Part shown: one piece after another, positions 37,658 to 45,376 of the stretch
How positions within the stretch are numbered: position 1 is the first letter of the stretch
Layout: the number at the start of each line of letters is the position of its first letter
DNA from: Ginsengibacter hankyongi
Lineage (GTDB): Bacteria > Bacteroidota > Bacteroidia > Chitinophagales > Chitinophagaceae
Assembly (NCBI RefSeq): GCF_008710285.1
Contig: NZ_VYQF01000006.1
Coordinates: 124,001-188,000, forward strand
DNA length: 64,000 nucleotides
Reading direction: 5' to 3'
Notes under the pieces: model-generated
What the model saw: only the letters and a program-made list of their open reading frames with translations
Told to the model about the DNA's origin: nothing
The model's database searches: none
Translations under genes and position numbers: made by a program

Positions 37658-37716
37658 CTCAAAACTATATAATTGCAGTCCTTTTTGTTTGATTACTTAA
37701 CTTAATGACATTGCCC
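37064..37716 (-). mobile_element. IS4-family insertion sequence remnant
   Basis: Includes the transposase fragment and ~60 bp upstream, where GTCATTAAGTTAAGTAATC (minus sense, around 37694-37712) looks like the left end and leader seen before IS4-type transposases of Bacteroidota. The right end is lost: the element stops at the boundary of repeat copy 3. No target duplication can be assessed. Confidence 0.6.
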
Positions 37717-37807
37717 GCAGGGACATTTAAGACAGGCGTAAAACTCAACAAATGCCAGGCTTAACAATATATCACCCATCATTTACAACCAAAAAATTGA
37801 ACTAAAT

Positions 37808-38209
37808 ATGTATTACTTAAGTCGTACTATTGTAACCATTTTCGTATTTATATTTATTACTGCAATGAATATTCATTCTGAGACAGCCGTGGAGAAAAAA
37901 GCGACTGCACACCGATACCTGAGGGTATCTATTGCACATTGGGATATTAATCTCTATACCGCTGATGCCGAACAAATTTTTCGTCAGATTGAGACTGATG
38001 GTGTTGCTGTGTTTCAGGCGCAACCCGGATTCATTCGCTATCGGCTGATGCGTACAGACAGTACTACCACCATTGCCGTGGCTGAATGGGAATCGGAACA
38101 ACTCGGTCAGGCGGGTGCAGAAAAATATCGGGCATGGATGCGCAGCGTTGGAATTATGAACCACATTAAGCTTGAAACTTACACAGGCGATATTGTAGCC
38201 GCATCCTGA
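37808..38209 (+). CDS. Antibiotic biosynthesis monooxygenase (ABM)-domain protein with signal-like N-terminus
   Basis: 133 residues. A hydrophobic N-terminal segment (TIVTIFVFIFITAMN) may be a signal peptide. From about residue 36 there is an ABM-like ferredoxin fold: YLRVSIAHWDI, AVFQAQPGFIRYRLMR and TTTIAVAEWESEQLG. Such domains act as cofactor-free monooxygenases or ligand-binding proteins. It is the only plus-strand gene in the repeat zone, where all neighbours are minus, and its coding sequence is visibly richer in GC than the surroundings, suggesting separate acquisition. A later start near residue 20 is possible. Confidence 0.75.
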   Translation: MYYLSRTIVTIFVFIFITAMNIHSETAVEKKATAHRYLRVSIAHWDINLYTADAEQIFRQIETDGVAVFQAQPGFIRYRLMRTDSTTTIAVAEWESEQLGQAGAEKYRAWMRSVGIMNHIKLETYTGDIVAAS

Positions 38210-38314
38210 AGTTTACTCACTGTCAATCGTCCCACTGTTGCAAGCGCATTCTCCCATCAACGTAAACTTAGCAGGCGGCGCTTCAGCCTTGGTCGTGGCA
38301 CACGAAACAATTCT

Positions 38315-38437
38315 CTATTCATGGAAGAGGTTATTTAAAAACCCAAATTCATCCACACCCGTTTCATAAAATCTGGCAGAATAATAATAATCCAAATAAT
38401 CTGTGGCAAGATTCCACTTACTACTAACAGGAGTTCC
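38315..38437 (-). pseudogene. Possible fragment of an Rhs-like repeat protein
   Basis: A 40-codon minus-strand frame without a start reads LATDYLDYYYSARFYETGVD then EFGFLNNLFHE and stops at 38315. The phrase LDYYYSARFYE loosely resembles the LDYYDYGARFYD segment of Rhs cores. Too short for certainty. It lies between the ABM gene and repeat copy 4; the rest of 38210-38445 shows nothing. Confidence 0.25.
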
Positions 38438-38445
38438 TATTTGGC

Positions 38446-38716
38446 CATTTACACTTACGACGAGCCTGCTTCTATGCAAATTTATTTCGTTCAGCCCATG
38501 CCGTTAGCCTAATTGAAAAGCTATTAATAAATATATGCACAAAAGATGAATAATGAAAGTCTGCCGTAATTCTGCTGAAAGCATTGCGACGCTTACCCGA
38601 ATTTCGCATAACAGGAAAGCCCGGCTACGGGTATGCGCAAATTCCTTCGGCATCGGGGTTCCCGGAAAATGATTTTTGTTTTGAAGATAGGTGAGTGGGA
38701 AACCCCGATGAGACAC
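38446..38716 (-). repeat. Dispersed repeat, palindrome region plus modules A and B, copy 4
   Basis: 38456-38506 is nearly identical to the corresponding part of copy 3, including GGCCATTTACACTTACGACG and GCCGTTAGCC. Module A follows, then module B at 38611-38716 (GGCATCGGGGTTCCCGG...GTGGGAAACCCCG). The linker between A and B is shorter and different from copy 3 (it lacks the CTGTTCATATTACAAAAA part), showing that modules can be lost separately. Confidence 0.85.
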
Positions 38717-38746
38717 TATTATTTCTACTGCAAACGAATATTACAT

Positions 38747-38971
38747 TCATTTGGCATCCCTAAGTTTAAGCCAAATTTGAAACCATTTCTTTTTTGGATT
38801 GTCAATTTTCAACAAGAATTGTTTGTGATTGTCAATCACAGTAAAAACCAAGTCGTTGTCCAAAATGATTCCAGATTTCTTCCTATAAAGAATTTTATCA
38901 CTTTCTTTCTGATACCATTCTTCTGTTGTCTTAGTCCAATTAGCAAACTTTAATGATTGTCTTTCTTTCAT
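38747..38971 (-). CDS. Small cytoplasmic protein of unknown function
   Basis: 74 residues, highly charged and aromatic: MKERQSLKFANWTKTTEEWY, then KILYRKKSGIILDNDLVFTV, ending KKWFQIWLKLRDAK. No membrane segment and no recognised domain. It sits alone between two repeat copies (ending 30 bp upstream of module B of copy 4 and starting 20 bp after repeat-like sequence CTGTTAGCGG at ~38994), as expected for a single-gene cassette. The short length makes it uncertain, but the composition looks coding. Confidence 0.55.
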   Translation of the reverse strand: MKERQSLKFANWTKTTEEWYQKESDKILYRKKSGIILDNDLVFTVIDNHKQFLLKIDNPKKKWFQIWLKLRDAK

Positions 38972-38999
38972 AACGAGGTCTGTCTAAAATTACCGCTAA

Positions 39000-39310
39000 C
39001 AGTAGGTAGTGCCCAAGCCACGATATTCAATAAACGTTCTGCCGGAGCGATGATTTATAATTTATTAATGAAGATAACAACAAAAGCTCATAACAATTCC
39101 TGGCTTCTAAAGCAAGATTTGTATTGACGGGGTTTACAAAGTATAGAATTTAACTTGCTATAAAGTAAACGTATAACCCCTATGCTAACCCCAAATTCGA
39201 ATAACAGAAAAGCCCGGCTTCGGGTATGCGCAAATTCCTTCGGCATCGGGGTTCCTGGAAAGAGATTTTTATTTTGGAGGTTTGTAAGTGGGAAACCCCG
39301 CTGAGGCAGT
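39000..39310 (-). repeat. Dispersed repeat, divergent module A plus module B, copy 5
   Basis: Module A is strongly diverged (TTTATTAATGAAGATAACAA, CAAAAGCTCATAACAAT); module B at 39204-39310 is well conserved, with GGCTTCGGGTATGCGCAAAT and GTGGGAAACCCCGCTGAG, and ends GAGGCAG instead of GAGACAC. It lies seven bases beyond the stop of the next gene (39318). Confidence 0.8.
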
Positions 39311-39317
39311 AATCGTA

Positions 39318-40106
39318 TTATGCTTTTCTCTCGAAGTATCTTCCTTTAAATCTGTAATCGATAAATCTATTAGTTACTTTGCCTTCGTCGAGCACAATAG
39401 GTATCCTTAACGTCTTTGTTTCTTTGTCATAAGAAATCAGGTAGATAGGCCTTTGCTTTCTATCCACTACCGAAAAGAAGTCGTAGTCAAAACCAAGATT
39501 ATTTTTAATTCCGGTGCCTGTCTTAATCAAATTAACTGAGTCGTTTAAAAGAGTATCGTTTATAGCGAAGGCTTTTACACCCTGATATGCGTCCTTCGAA
39601 GAATAAGTACAATCATAAAGTCCCAAATAATATGTATGAACGGATGTCTTGACAGTATAAATTCGCATATACCATTTGACACTATAGTGGTCTTCCTCGT
39701 TCAGGGAATCTTGAAGTATTCTTGCAAAAATCTTTTCGCCTGATTTATATTGAAAGATATTCTGTTGAAAATGCATTGTGCCCCCAGTCCAGGTGTCCCA
39801 CGAATAAATACGAAACAATCCATCGTCAGAAGTGGAAATCCATAATCCCCGTTCTTTTAGTTGCTTGAATTCAAAGCTGATACTCTTAGGGTTCTTAGAA
39901 GTGACGTTTAAAAGGCTTTTCTCAAACTGATCATTAGCATCTAGCAGTGAGTCATACACGCTAATATTCTTCCTGTCGCCGTCGAAGTCTCGCCAATACA
40001 AAATACGTTCAAACTGCCGGACTAACTTTTGCCCGACATCGTTTCGTGACTGTTCAAAAGAACCTAAAGCGAGAAAAACAAAAATGATTGCGAATAATAA
40101 TTTCAT
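39318..40106 (-). CDS. Exported protein of unknown function
   Basis: 262 residues. Signal peptide MKLLFAIIFVFLALGSFEQS. The mature protein has alternating strands with phrases RIYSWDTWTGGTMHFQQNIF and HTYYLGLYDCTYSSKDAYQG. It resembles small periplasmic or surface proteins seen in Bacteroidota without an assigned domain. A stand-alone gene between repeat copies 5 and 6. Its stop codon is only 7 bp from the module B end of copy 5, so the repeat boundary hugs the gene. Confidence 0.7.
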   Translation of the reverse strand: MKLLFAIIFVFLALGSFEQSRNDVGQKLVRQFERILYWRDFDGDRKNISVYDSLLDANDQFEKSLLNVTSKNPKSISFEFKQLKERGLWISTSDDGLFRIYSWDTWTGGTMHFQQNIFQYKSGEKIFARILQDSLNEEDHYSVKWYMRIYTVKTSVHTYYLGLYDCTYSSKDAYQGVKAFAINDTLLNDSVNLIKTGTGIKNNLGFDYDFFSVVDRKQRPIYLISYDKETKTLRIPIVLDEGKVTNRFIDYRFKGRYFERKA

Positions 40107-40140
40107 CCTGAAAGTATTGGTCTGCTTCCCGCTTACGCCG

Positions 40141-40424
40141 GCGAATATCTGCTATATTGAATTATAGCGTTCACCCCATACCGTTAGTCCACCCAAGCCT
40201 ACGGGGTTGCAAAGCTATTCATGAAGATATGTACAAAAGCTCAAATATGAAACGCTGCCGGGGCTGCTGTTCATATTACAAAAAATGAGGCTTTGCAGTT
40301 CACCCAAATTTCGCATAATGGAAAAGCCCGGCTTCGGGTATGCGCAAATTCCTTTGGCATCGGGGTTACGGGAAAATGATTTTGATTTTTGAAGATTTGT
40401 ATGCGGAAAACCCCGCTGAGACAC
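40141..40424 (-). repeat. Dispersed repeat, palindrome region plus modules A and B, copy 6
   Basis: Starts with a small inverted repeat GCTATA/TATAGC (40151-40168) and ACCGTTAGTCC, followed by an insertion around CCAAGCCTACGGGGTTGC, module A (AAAGCTATTCATGAAGATAT), the CTGCCGGGGCTGCTGTTCAT linker and module B (40318-40424). About 90 bp of unassigned sequence separates its end from the next stop codon at 40515. Confidence 0.85.
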
Positions 40425-40514
40425 TAATGAAACTCTGCAGGGCCTGTAGCTGATAGGATTACGAAAGTTGCACATCTGCGACCATAGCTGCAAGCCGCTT
40501 TGTTATAAGCAGCG

Positions 40515-41219
40515 TTATTTGGTTTGTTGATTACTTAAAAGTAATGAAAACCCCGTCAATATTTTATCCATCTGAATCAGGCTGTCTTGTTTATTTTTAA
40601 TGATAGAATCTTTTTGTAAAACAATGGAATCCTTTAACAATATTGTCCTATTCAAATTGACGGTGTCTTGCCTTAGGACTTTCAAATCTTCATAATAATC
40701 GCTTTTCTCTCTATCAAATTTTGAACTGCCAATGCTTTGGCCTAAAATGAAAGCTGCAGAAATTAATCCTGCAAAAACTGTCCAGAAAAACGCCGGAGCA
40801 ATACCAAATGGTAGTTGTGTCTTCATTTTAATAATAATTTCAGGTTGTGTTTGCGGAATTGCCATTGGTTTGTTTGTTTCAGTTCGGGCCTGTTGTTCTT
40901 TATACTGTTTTGCCAATGCTACCTTTTGGATAGAATCCTTTCGTTCTTTTTCCAACTGCTCTTCTAAATACTGAATGTTTTCGTCTAAATACTGTATCGC
41001 TTGGTTTTTAATAATTGCGATTTCACCGGGCTTAAAGCCGAATATTTTCTTAGTCGCAAAATCATATATAAGTTCGTGAAAATTGCCGGCTCTTGGTGAG
41101 TAGCTTTTGAAGTATTCTTCTAAAAAAGAATAGGTGGTCTTAAGCCAAACTTCCGTATCATTTTGGTTAACTTTTAGTCGCTGCTCTCTTAATTTTTTTA
41201 TTGTGTAGTCTGTGTCCAT
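40515..41219 (-). CDS. Membrane-anchored coiled-coil protein of unknown function
   Basis: 234 residues. A cytoplasmic helical N-terminal domain (residues 1-85, YSFLEEYFKSYSPRAGNFHE), a coiled coil (IQYLEEQLEKERKDSIQKVA), one transmembrane segment (FFWTVFAGLISAAFILGQSI, residues ~145-165) and a second periodic coiled coil (LNRTILLKDSIVLQKDSIIK). No catalytic motif. Possibly a phage-defence or scaffold-type accessory protein, but nothing in the sequence proves that. It starts 12 bp after a palindromic repeat site at 41232-41283. Confidence 0.7.
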   Translation of the reverse strand: MDTDYTIKKLREQRLKVNQNDTEVWLKTTYSFLEEYFKSYSPRAGNFHELIYDFATKKIFGFKPGEIAIIKNQAIQYLDENIQYLEEQLEKERKDSIQKVALAKQYKEQQARTETNKPMAIPQTQPEIIIKMKTQLPFGIAPAFFWTVFAGLISAAFILGQSIGSSKFDREKSDYYEDLKVLRQDTVNLNRTILLKDSIVLQKDSIIKNKQDSLIQMDKILTGFSLLLSNQQTK

Positions 41220-41231
41220 GAAAGTTGTCTA

Positions 41232-41350
41232 TAACGATAGGGCTGGGGTTGCTGGAATTTATTTCGTTTAGCCCACAACGTTAGCCCAGTTGAAAAATTA
41301 TTAATGAAGATATATACAAATGCGCAATAATGAAAGTGCGCTTGATCTGC
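41232..41350 (-). repeat. Dispersed repeat, palindrome plus module A, copy 7
   Basis: TAACGATAGGGCT (41232-41244) pairs with AGCCCACAACGTTA (41270-41283), giving a 52-bp imperfect palindrome with TAACG and CGTTA ends. Module A follows (AAATTATTAATGAAGATATA, CAATAATGAAAG). Module B is absent here. The 41351-41504 remainder contains TAATGAGGGGAACACCCACA, similar to 34845-34885. Confidence 0.75.
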
Positions 41351-41504
41351 TACTCCAGCCAGCGTAAGTCTCCTTCTTTCGCAAGCCCACCTCATGCGTT
41401 CGTGCGAGCCGGCGATTGATCTCCGGTCACCGCATCAAGAACATCTTGCCTCGTAATGAGGGGAACACCCACATTCGCTGAGTTTAGCAAATCTATACTT
41501 TTGC

Positions 41505-41954
41505 CTACCAAAATTTGCACCAGGGTTTTTTGTCTGCTTGTATTTGACGACTTTCAGAGGTTTCATTACTTTCAGAATTCTTTTTATTCTTAAAATAGCT
41601 ATCGTCATAAAATTCATTATCGTCACCTTGAACCCTTGCATTTAAGGCTTTAGCAATTGATAGCATTTTCTTTATGGTTTCGTCGTCAGGATATTTAGCA
41701 CTAATAGTCCCTTTCCAAAAGTCAAACCATAGTGACTCACTCGGTACGCCTTCTGAGTGACCAGTCCAGAGGCAAAATCCCGGGTTTTCCTCCCATGAAG
41801 TCTCAACGTTTGGTATATCTAATTTATAACCGTTTGTCAAATTTAGTTCTGGGTCATTTGAAATATACTCTAACCACTCGTCCATGGTTATAGAGCTATC
41901 TTCTTCATCATTTTCATAGTCATCTCTTCTTATAATATGAACTTCATACCCCAT
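41505..41954 (-). CDS. Conserved hypothetical protein
   Basis: 149 residues, acidic. It opens MGYEVHIIRRDDYENDEEDS and has the phrases ITMDEWLEYISNDPELNL, GFCLWTGHSEGVPSESLWFDF and ISAKYPDDETIKKMLSIAKA, then a variable charged tail. Proteins with the same M-G-Y-(E/D)-V-H-I opening and W-x-x-Y-(I/V)-x-(N/S)-D-P-E motif occur as scattered single genes in many bacteria; their function is unknown. Last gene of the repeat-separated zone. Confidence 0.75.
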   Translation of the reverse strand: MGYEVHIIRRDDYENDEEDSSITMDEWLEYISNDPELNLTNGYKLDIPNVETSWEENPGFCLWTGHSEGVPSESLWFDFWKGTISAKYPDDETIKKMLSIAKALNARVQGDDNEFYDDSYFKNKKNSESNETSESRQIQADKKPWCKFW

Positions 41955-42257
41955 AATAATAATTCATTTTTGTCAGGTCAAGTAATTGCAAGCAATTTTG
42001 TATTTATATATTACACGAAACTTTCAATCCAAAAAACCCTTTCATTTCGATATACCATTTATTTCAGTTATTAAAGTTGTAACCAACCCGGTCAAGCAAG
42101 CAGCGTCTATCCTATCAGTTAGTTTTTCAATGTAGAGATTTCAAATATATTACTTTCTACTTATTTATATAAATCAAAAATTAAATTCGCTTGCATTTTC
42201 CGGTGGTTTAAGGGGTGCTTTTTACACCACAAAATCGGGAATTTATCATGATACCAG

Positions 42258-42477
42258 GGGCGTAGTATCATGATACAATGGTCATGGTATATATGTACTA
42301 AGGTCGTAGTATCATGATACAATGGTCATAGTATATATCTACTAAGGTCGTAGTATCATTATGCAATGGTCCTGGTATATATGTACTAAGGTCGTAGTAT
42401 CATGATAAAATGGTCATAGTATATATGTACTAAGGTCATAGTATCATTATACAAGGGTCATGGTATTTATGTCTGAA
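42258..42477. repeat. Five tandem 44-bp repeats with an internal palindrome
   Basis: Units start at 42258, 42302, 42346, 42390 and 42434, exactly 44 bp apart, with a consensus GGTCGTAGTATCATGATACA, then ATGGTCATGGTATATATGTA, then CTAA. The 12-bp perfect palindrome GTATCATGATAC occurs in units 1 and 2 and is slightly altered in 3-5. A partial unit (TATCATGATACC) precedes at 42245-42256. There are no unique spacers, so it is not a CRISPR array. The rest of 41955-42257 and 42478-42778 shows no gene. Confidence 0.9.
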
Positions 42478-42778
42478 GAACTTTTTCAAACAATATTTTG
42501 AGCCCGGCGGCCCCTACCCTGCACCGTTAGCAATTCAATTTGGGTGCATTTATGGCCCGGAAATGTGGATAAATAATATTTTTTACGGGTATCATAAAAA
42601 AATATCCGGGGCACACGACTTTAATGAAATGCAGTATTTACGGGCATTCCGGCCCGGCAACGCAATTACAGGCTTTTTTATTATGTCCCAATATTGGGAC
42701 TTGACGGGTATGTGATAACAAAGCAATTTAGCAGCCTCATTTGAGATGAATGGGGCTTAAACAAAAAATTAAATTCTT

Positions 42779-43405
42779 ATGAAAAAGTTTTTAAGAAAGG
42801 TGGTTAAATCCTTTAAAAAATTAGCTGAAGCGAATCTATTAACGTTTTCGCAAAATGTAGCCACATCAATGGCCAATGCCATTGCTGAATTTCCAACACC
42901 CACCCCACCCCTTGCAGATATTAATACCGCAATAGGTATCTATGCCGAACTGCTCCAGGCAGCTGCGGGCAGGGACAAAGTGCAGGTGGTGATGAAAAAC
43001 CTTAGTAAACAAAACCTCCTGCTGCTGCTGAGCCAGCTTGCAGATTATGTAAACCTTACAGCACAGGGAGCCGAGGATTTGCTGGCAAAAAGCGGCTTCA
43101 CCCTTAACAAAGTTCCTGAGCCTGTGGCCCTGGATGCACCTGGATACGTGGTGCTGCTGGATGGCGGCGGAAGCGGCGAACTTACGTTCAAGTTCAGGAG
43201 AGTAAAGGGCGCCTCAAGCTACTTGTACCAATACACTTCAGATGCATCACTTGCAAATGAAAGCTGGGTAAGCATACCGGCCACCACTACTTCTTACACT
43301 TTTACAGGGCTCACCAGCGGAACCACGTATTATTGCCGCGTGGTAGCTGTGGGCAGCTACCAGCAACAGAAGACAAGTATTGTTCTAAATCGTATTTCTC
43401 AATAA
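42779..43405 (+). CDS. Fibronectin type III-like domain protein, unknown function
   Basis: 208 residues. The N-terminal ~110 residues are helical with Leu-rich segments (LSKQNLLLLLSQLADYVNLT). The C-terminal ~80 residues look like an FN3 fold: LTFKFRRVKGASSYLYQYTS, SWVSIPATTTSYTFTGLTSG, TTYYCRVVAVGS. No signal peptide is seen (it starts MKKFLRKVVKSFKKL), so location is uncertain. An intrinsic terminator follows. The 44-bp tandem repeats begin ~520 bp upstream and may influence its expression, but this is only a positional idea. Confidence 0.75.
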   Translation: MKKFLRKVVKSFKKLAEANLLTFSQNVATSMANAIAEFPTPTPPLADINTAIGIYAELLQAAAGRDKVQVVMKNLSKQNLLLLLSQLADYVNLTAQGAEDLLAKSGFTLNKVPEPVALDAPGYVVLLDGGGSGELTFKFRRVKGASSYLYQYTSDASLANESWVSIPATTTSYTFTGLTSGTTYYCRVVAVGSYQQQKTSIVLNRISQ

Positions 43406-43435
43406 TTAATTAACCAAGCCTCATTCAAAAAAATT

Positions 43436-43460
43436 GCTGCCGTAAGGTGGCTTTTTTTTT
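43436..43460 (+). terminator. Intrinsic terminator after the FN3 gene
   Basis: GCTGCC (43436-43441), loop GTAA, GGTGGC (43446-43451): six pairs including two G-U, followed by nine T residues. It lies 31 bp after the stop. Confidence 0.75.
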
Positions 43461-43470
43461 GTGATTGTCT

Positions 43471-43612
43471 GAACCATGATTTACCTGATTAAAGGATTCT
43501 CAGGATTAATAAGCGGGGAGAATCATGGTAATCTGATAATCCTTTTTAATCAAGGTTCAGAAAAGTTCATGGTAATCTTATAATCCTCTTAATCATGGTT
43601 CATAAAAAGTTC
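43471..43612. repeat. Inverted and direct repeats between convergent genes
   Basis: ATGGTAATCT...TAATCC...TTAATCA..GGTTCA occurs twice as ~44-bp direct repeats (from 43525 and from 43569). GAACCATGATTTACCTGATT at 43471 is the reverse complement type of the same sequence. Fold-back could act as a bidirectional terminator for 42779 and 43600. Similar AATCATGGTTC strings are common intergenic repeats in Bacteroidota. Confidence 0.6.
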
Positions 43613-44241
43613 AAACCATTCTTTCTCATAAAGTCATCTATAGTGGCTGCATTGAGGGAGCCAAGCATTTTCTTTAATCTCTTGCGGTAAGTATATACGG
43701 TTTCTTTACTAAGGTTTGCGGCTACAGCTATTTCTTTAATGGACCATCCCATGCGGCTGCAATACAATACAATGATAAATTTTTCATTAAGCATCCGGTT
43801 ATTATTGTTACTTGTACCGGGACGGTTGTTGCCGGCGGTCATGGCCAGCTCTGTCTGGCTGCAATAAAATGCCTGTCCCTTCATTGCCATTTTTACAGCA
43901 AGAATAATTGCTGTGGGGCTGGCATCCTGCTTAATACATGCGATACAGCCGGCAGCTATAGCCTTCGCCACTTTATGTTGATCCTGTTGCTGCCATAGCA
44001 AAATAATTTTGAATGACCGGGTGCGAATGGCAAGCTTCTGCAAGGCTGTAAATTCTTTCCGCTCCGCAAGGCCTATATCTGCAATAATAATGTCCGGGCT
44101 AAGAGCAATGGCCGCCTTTAGCAGCGCTGAAGCGGTGGTGATTTTACTGATGATTTGAACGCCCCGGTAAGATCGCAATACGTTGTGCAAAATAGCCATG
44201 ATAACCGGGTGGCTGTGGGCAATAATTAAATTAAAGATCAA
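43600..44241 (-). CDS. NarL/LuxR-type response regulator, atypical receiver
   Basis: 213 residues. The receiver domain (1-120) has the phosphoacceptor-like Asp in DIIIADIGLAER and a C-terminal Lys in CIACIKQDASP, but the usual acidic pair near the N-terminus is replaced (LIIAHSHP), so phosphorylation may be weak. The LuxR helix-turn-helix is MGWSIKEIAVAANLSKETVYTYRKRLKKML. No histidine kinase lies beside it, so it is an orphan. Target unknown. Confidence 0.82.
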   Translation of the reverse strand: MIFNLIIAHSHPVIMAILHNVLRSYRGVQIISKITTASALLKAAIALSPDIIIADIGLAERKEFTALQKLAIRTRSFKIILLWQQQDQHKVAKAIAAGCIACIKQDASPTAIILAVKMAMKGQAFYCSQTELAMTAGNNRPGTSNNNNRMLNEKFIIVLYCSRMGWSIKEIAVAANLSKETVYTYRKRLKKMLGSLNAATIDDFMRKNGLNFL

Positions 44242-44624
44242 TGTACAAGAAGTTAGTTTAATAATTAGTTAGCGTTCCGGCAATTGGTAGAATAAATATA
44301 ATTATTTTGTTTAAAAAAACCAAGGCAGGGCCAACGATTACGAAAGTTATTGATGGTAAGGCGCCGGTGTAAATGAGCTTATTATCTGCTGTTTTTTAAT
44401 GGCTACCGGCAACGGCTGTACGATGCTCTGTGGTAGGTATAATAAAGGAGGTTTTGTAAATATTAATTCTTTTTTTTTAATTAAATGCCATGGGTAACAA
44501 TTGCCGGCAACATTTTCTTTAGCTGGAAAAGTGAGCAGGAAATATTTTACAGGCAATCCTGAATCACGGATATTTATAATAATTTCCAGTTGGGTTTTTT
44601 AATTAACTATTAATTCCATACGAT
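44242..44624. other. Intergenic region, no gene supported
   Basis: Between the orphan response regulator and the DUF421 gene. A minus-strand frame at 44347-44556 exists, but its composition (many Lys/Pro runs, no ribosome site) does not look like a protein. No repeat or hairpin stands out. Confidence 0.4.
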
Positions 44625-45116
44625 ATGCACACGATATACGATCTTTTTGGCCAGGGGCAAAACCTCACTTCACTGCAAATGAGCCTTCGTGCAATAGTTA
44701 TATTTTTTATTGCACTTATCCTTCTCCGTTATACCGGCATGCGGGTGTTTGGTATTAAATCAGCTTTCGATACGTGCGTTATGATAATGCTTGGCGCAGT
44801 TTTAGCCCGGGCTGTGGTGGGCGCTTCTCCATTTATAGCCACGGTTGCTGCATCTGCCGCGCTGGTAGTCGTTCACAGGTTAATTGCACGCATAAGTGTA
44901 AGCAACCAGTTCCTGAGCCATTTGGTAAAGGGTAAACCGCTTTCCCTTTATAAAGACGGTATTCTTAATGATAAAAATTTAAAAAGATGCGCTTTAAGCT
45001 ACGGGGATGTTATTGAAGAAGTAAGAATAAGCATGAGCCAGAACAACCTTGATAATATTGATGAGATTTTTATGGAGCGAACGGGAAAGATAAGCGTGAT
45101 AAGGAAAAACAATTAA
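44625..45116 (+). CDS. DUF421 (YetF-like) membrane protein
   Basis: 163 residues. Three membrane helices at the N-terminus (LRAIVIFFIALILLRYTG, FDTCVMIMLGAVLARAVVG and AASAALVVVHRLIA) then a cytoplasmic alpha/beta domain with LVKGKPLSLYKDGILNDKNL and YGDVIEEVRISMSQNNLDNI. These are the YetF/YcaP-type family signatures. Function is unresolved; members are linked to envelope stress or sporulation-associated expression. A 12-bp stem hairpin follows at 45133. Confidence 0.88.
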   Translation: MHTIYDLFGQGQNLTSLQMSLRAIVIFFIALILLRYTGMRVFGIKSAFDTCVMIMLGAVLARAVVGASPFIATVAASAALVVVHRLIARISVSNQFLSHLVKGKPLSLYKDGILNDKNLKRCALSYGDVIEEVRISMSQNNLDNIDEIFMERTGKISVIRKNN

Positions 45117-45132
45117 CGATAATGAAATACAA

Positions 45133-45171
45133 AAGAGATTGTTGCTAAAAACCATCTCACAACAATCTCTT
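45133..45171. terminator. Long hairpin after the DUF421 gene
   Basis: AAGAGATTGTTG (45133-45144) pairs perfectly with CAACAATCTCTT (45160-45171), with a 15-base loop. No T run follows, so it may be a transcript-end hairpin shared with the convergent lipoprotein gene. Between it and 45377, a minus-strand frame without a start (about 55 codons, ending DRVVFHQDDNK) may be debris. Confidence 0.45.
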
Positions 45172-45376
45172 ACTCCCTCTCTATTTATTGTCGTCCTGGT
45201 GAAAAACCACTCTGTCAAAAATATTTGCGGTAACGTTTCTTCCCTGGATTAATCCCGCATCAATAGAGGACTGGTAATGAATGCAACCTGGAATTGCCTG
45301 CTCTATGCCAATGTATGCAGTCTTTATGCACCGGCCGTTTTGTTCGTTTCAATTCTACTCTTCCGGGCGTTGATAC

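Noticed and set aside
42258-42477. CRISPR array
   Set aside because: The 44-bp units follow each other without unique spacers and no cas gene is nearby; it is a simple tandem repeat.
44347-44556. 69-residue minus-strand frame
   Set aside because: No ribosome site, no homology that I recognise and a low-complexity Lys/Pro composition.
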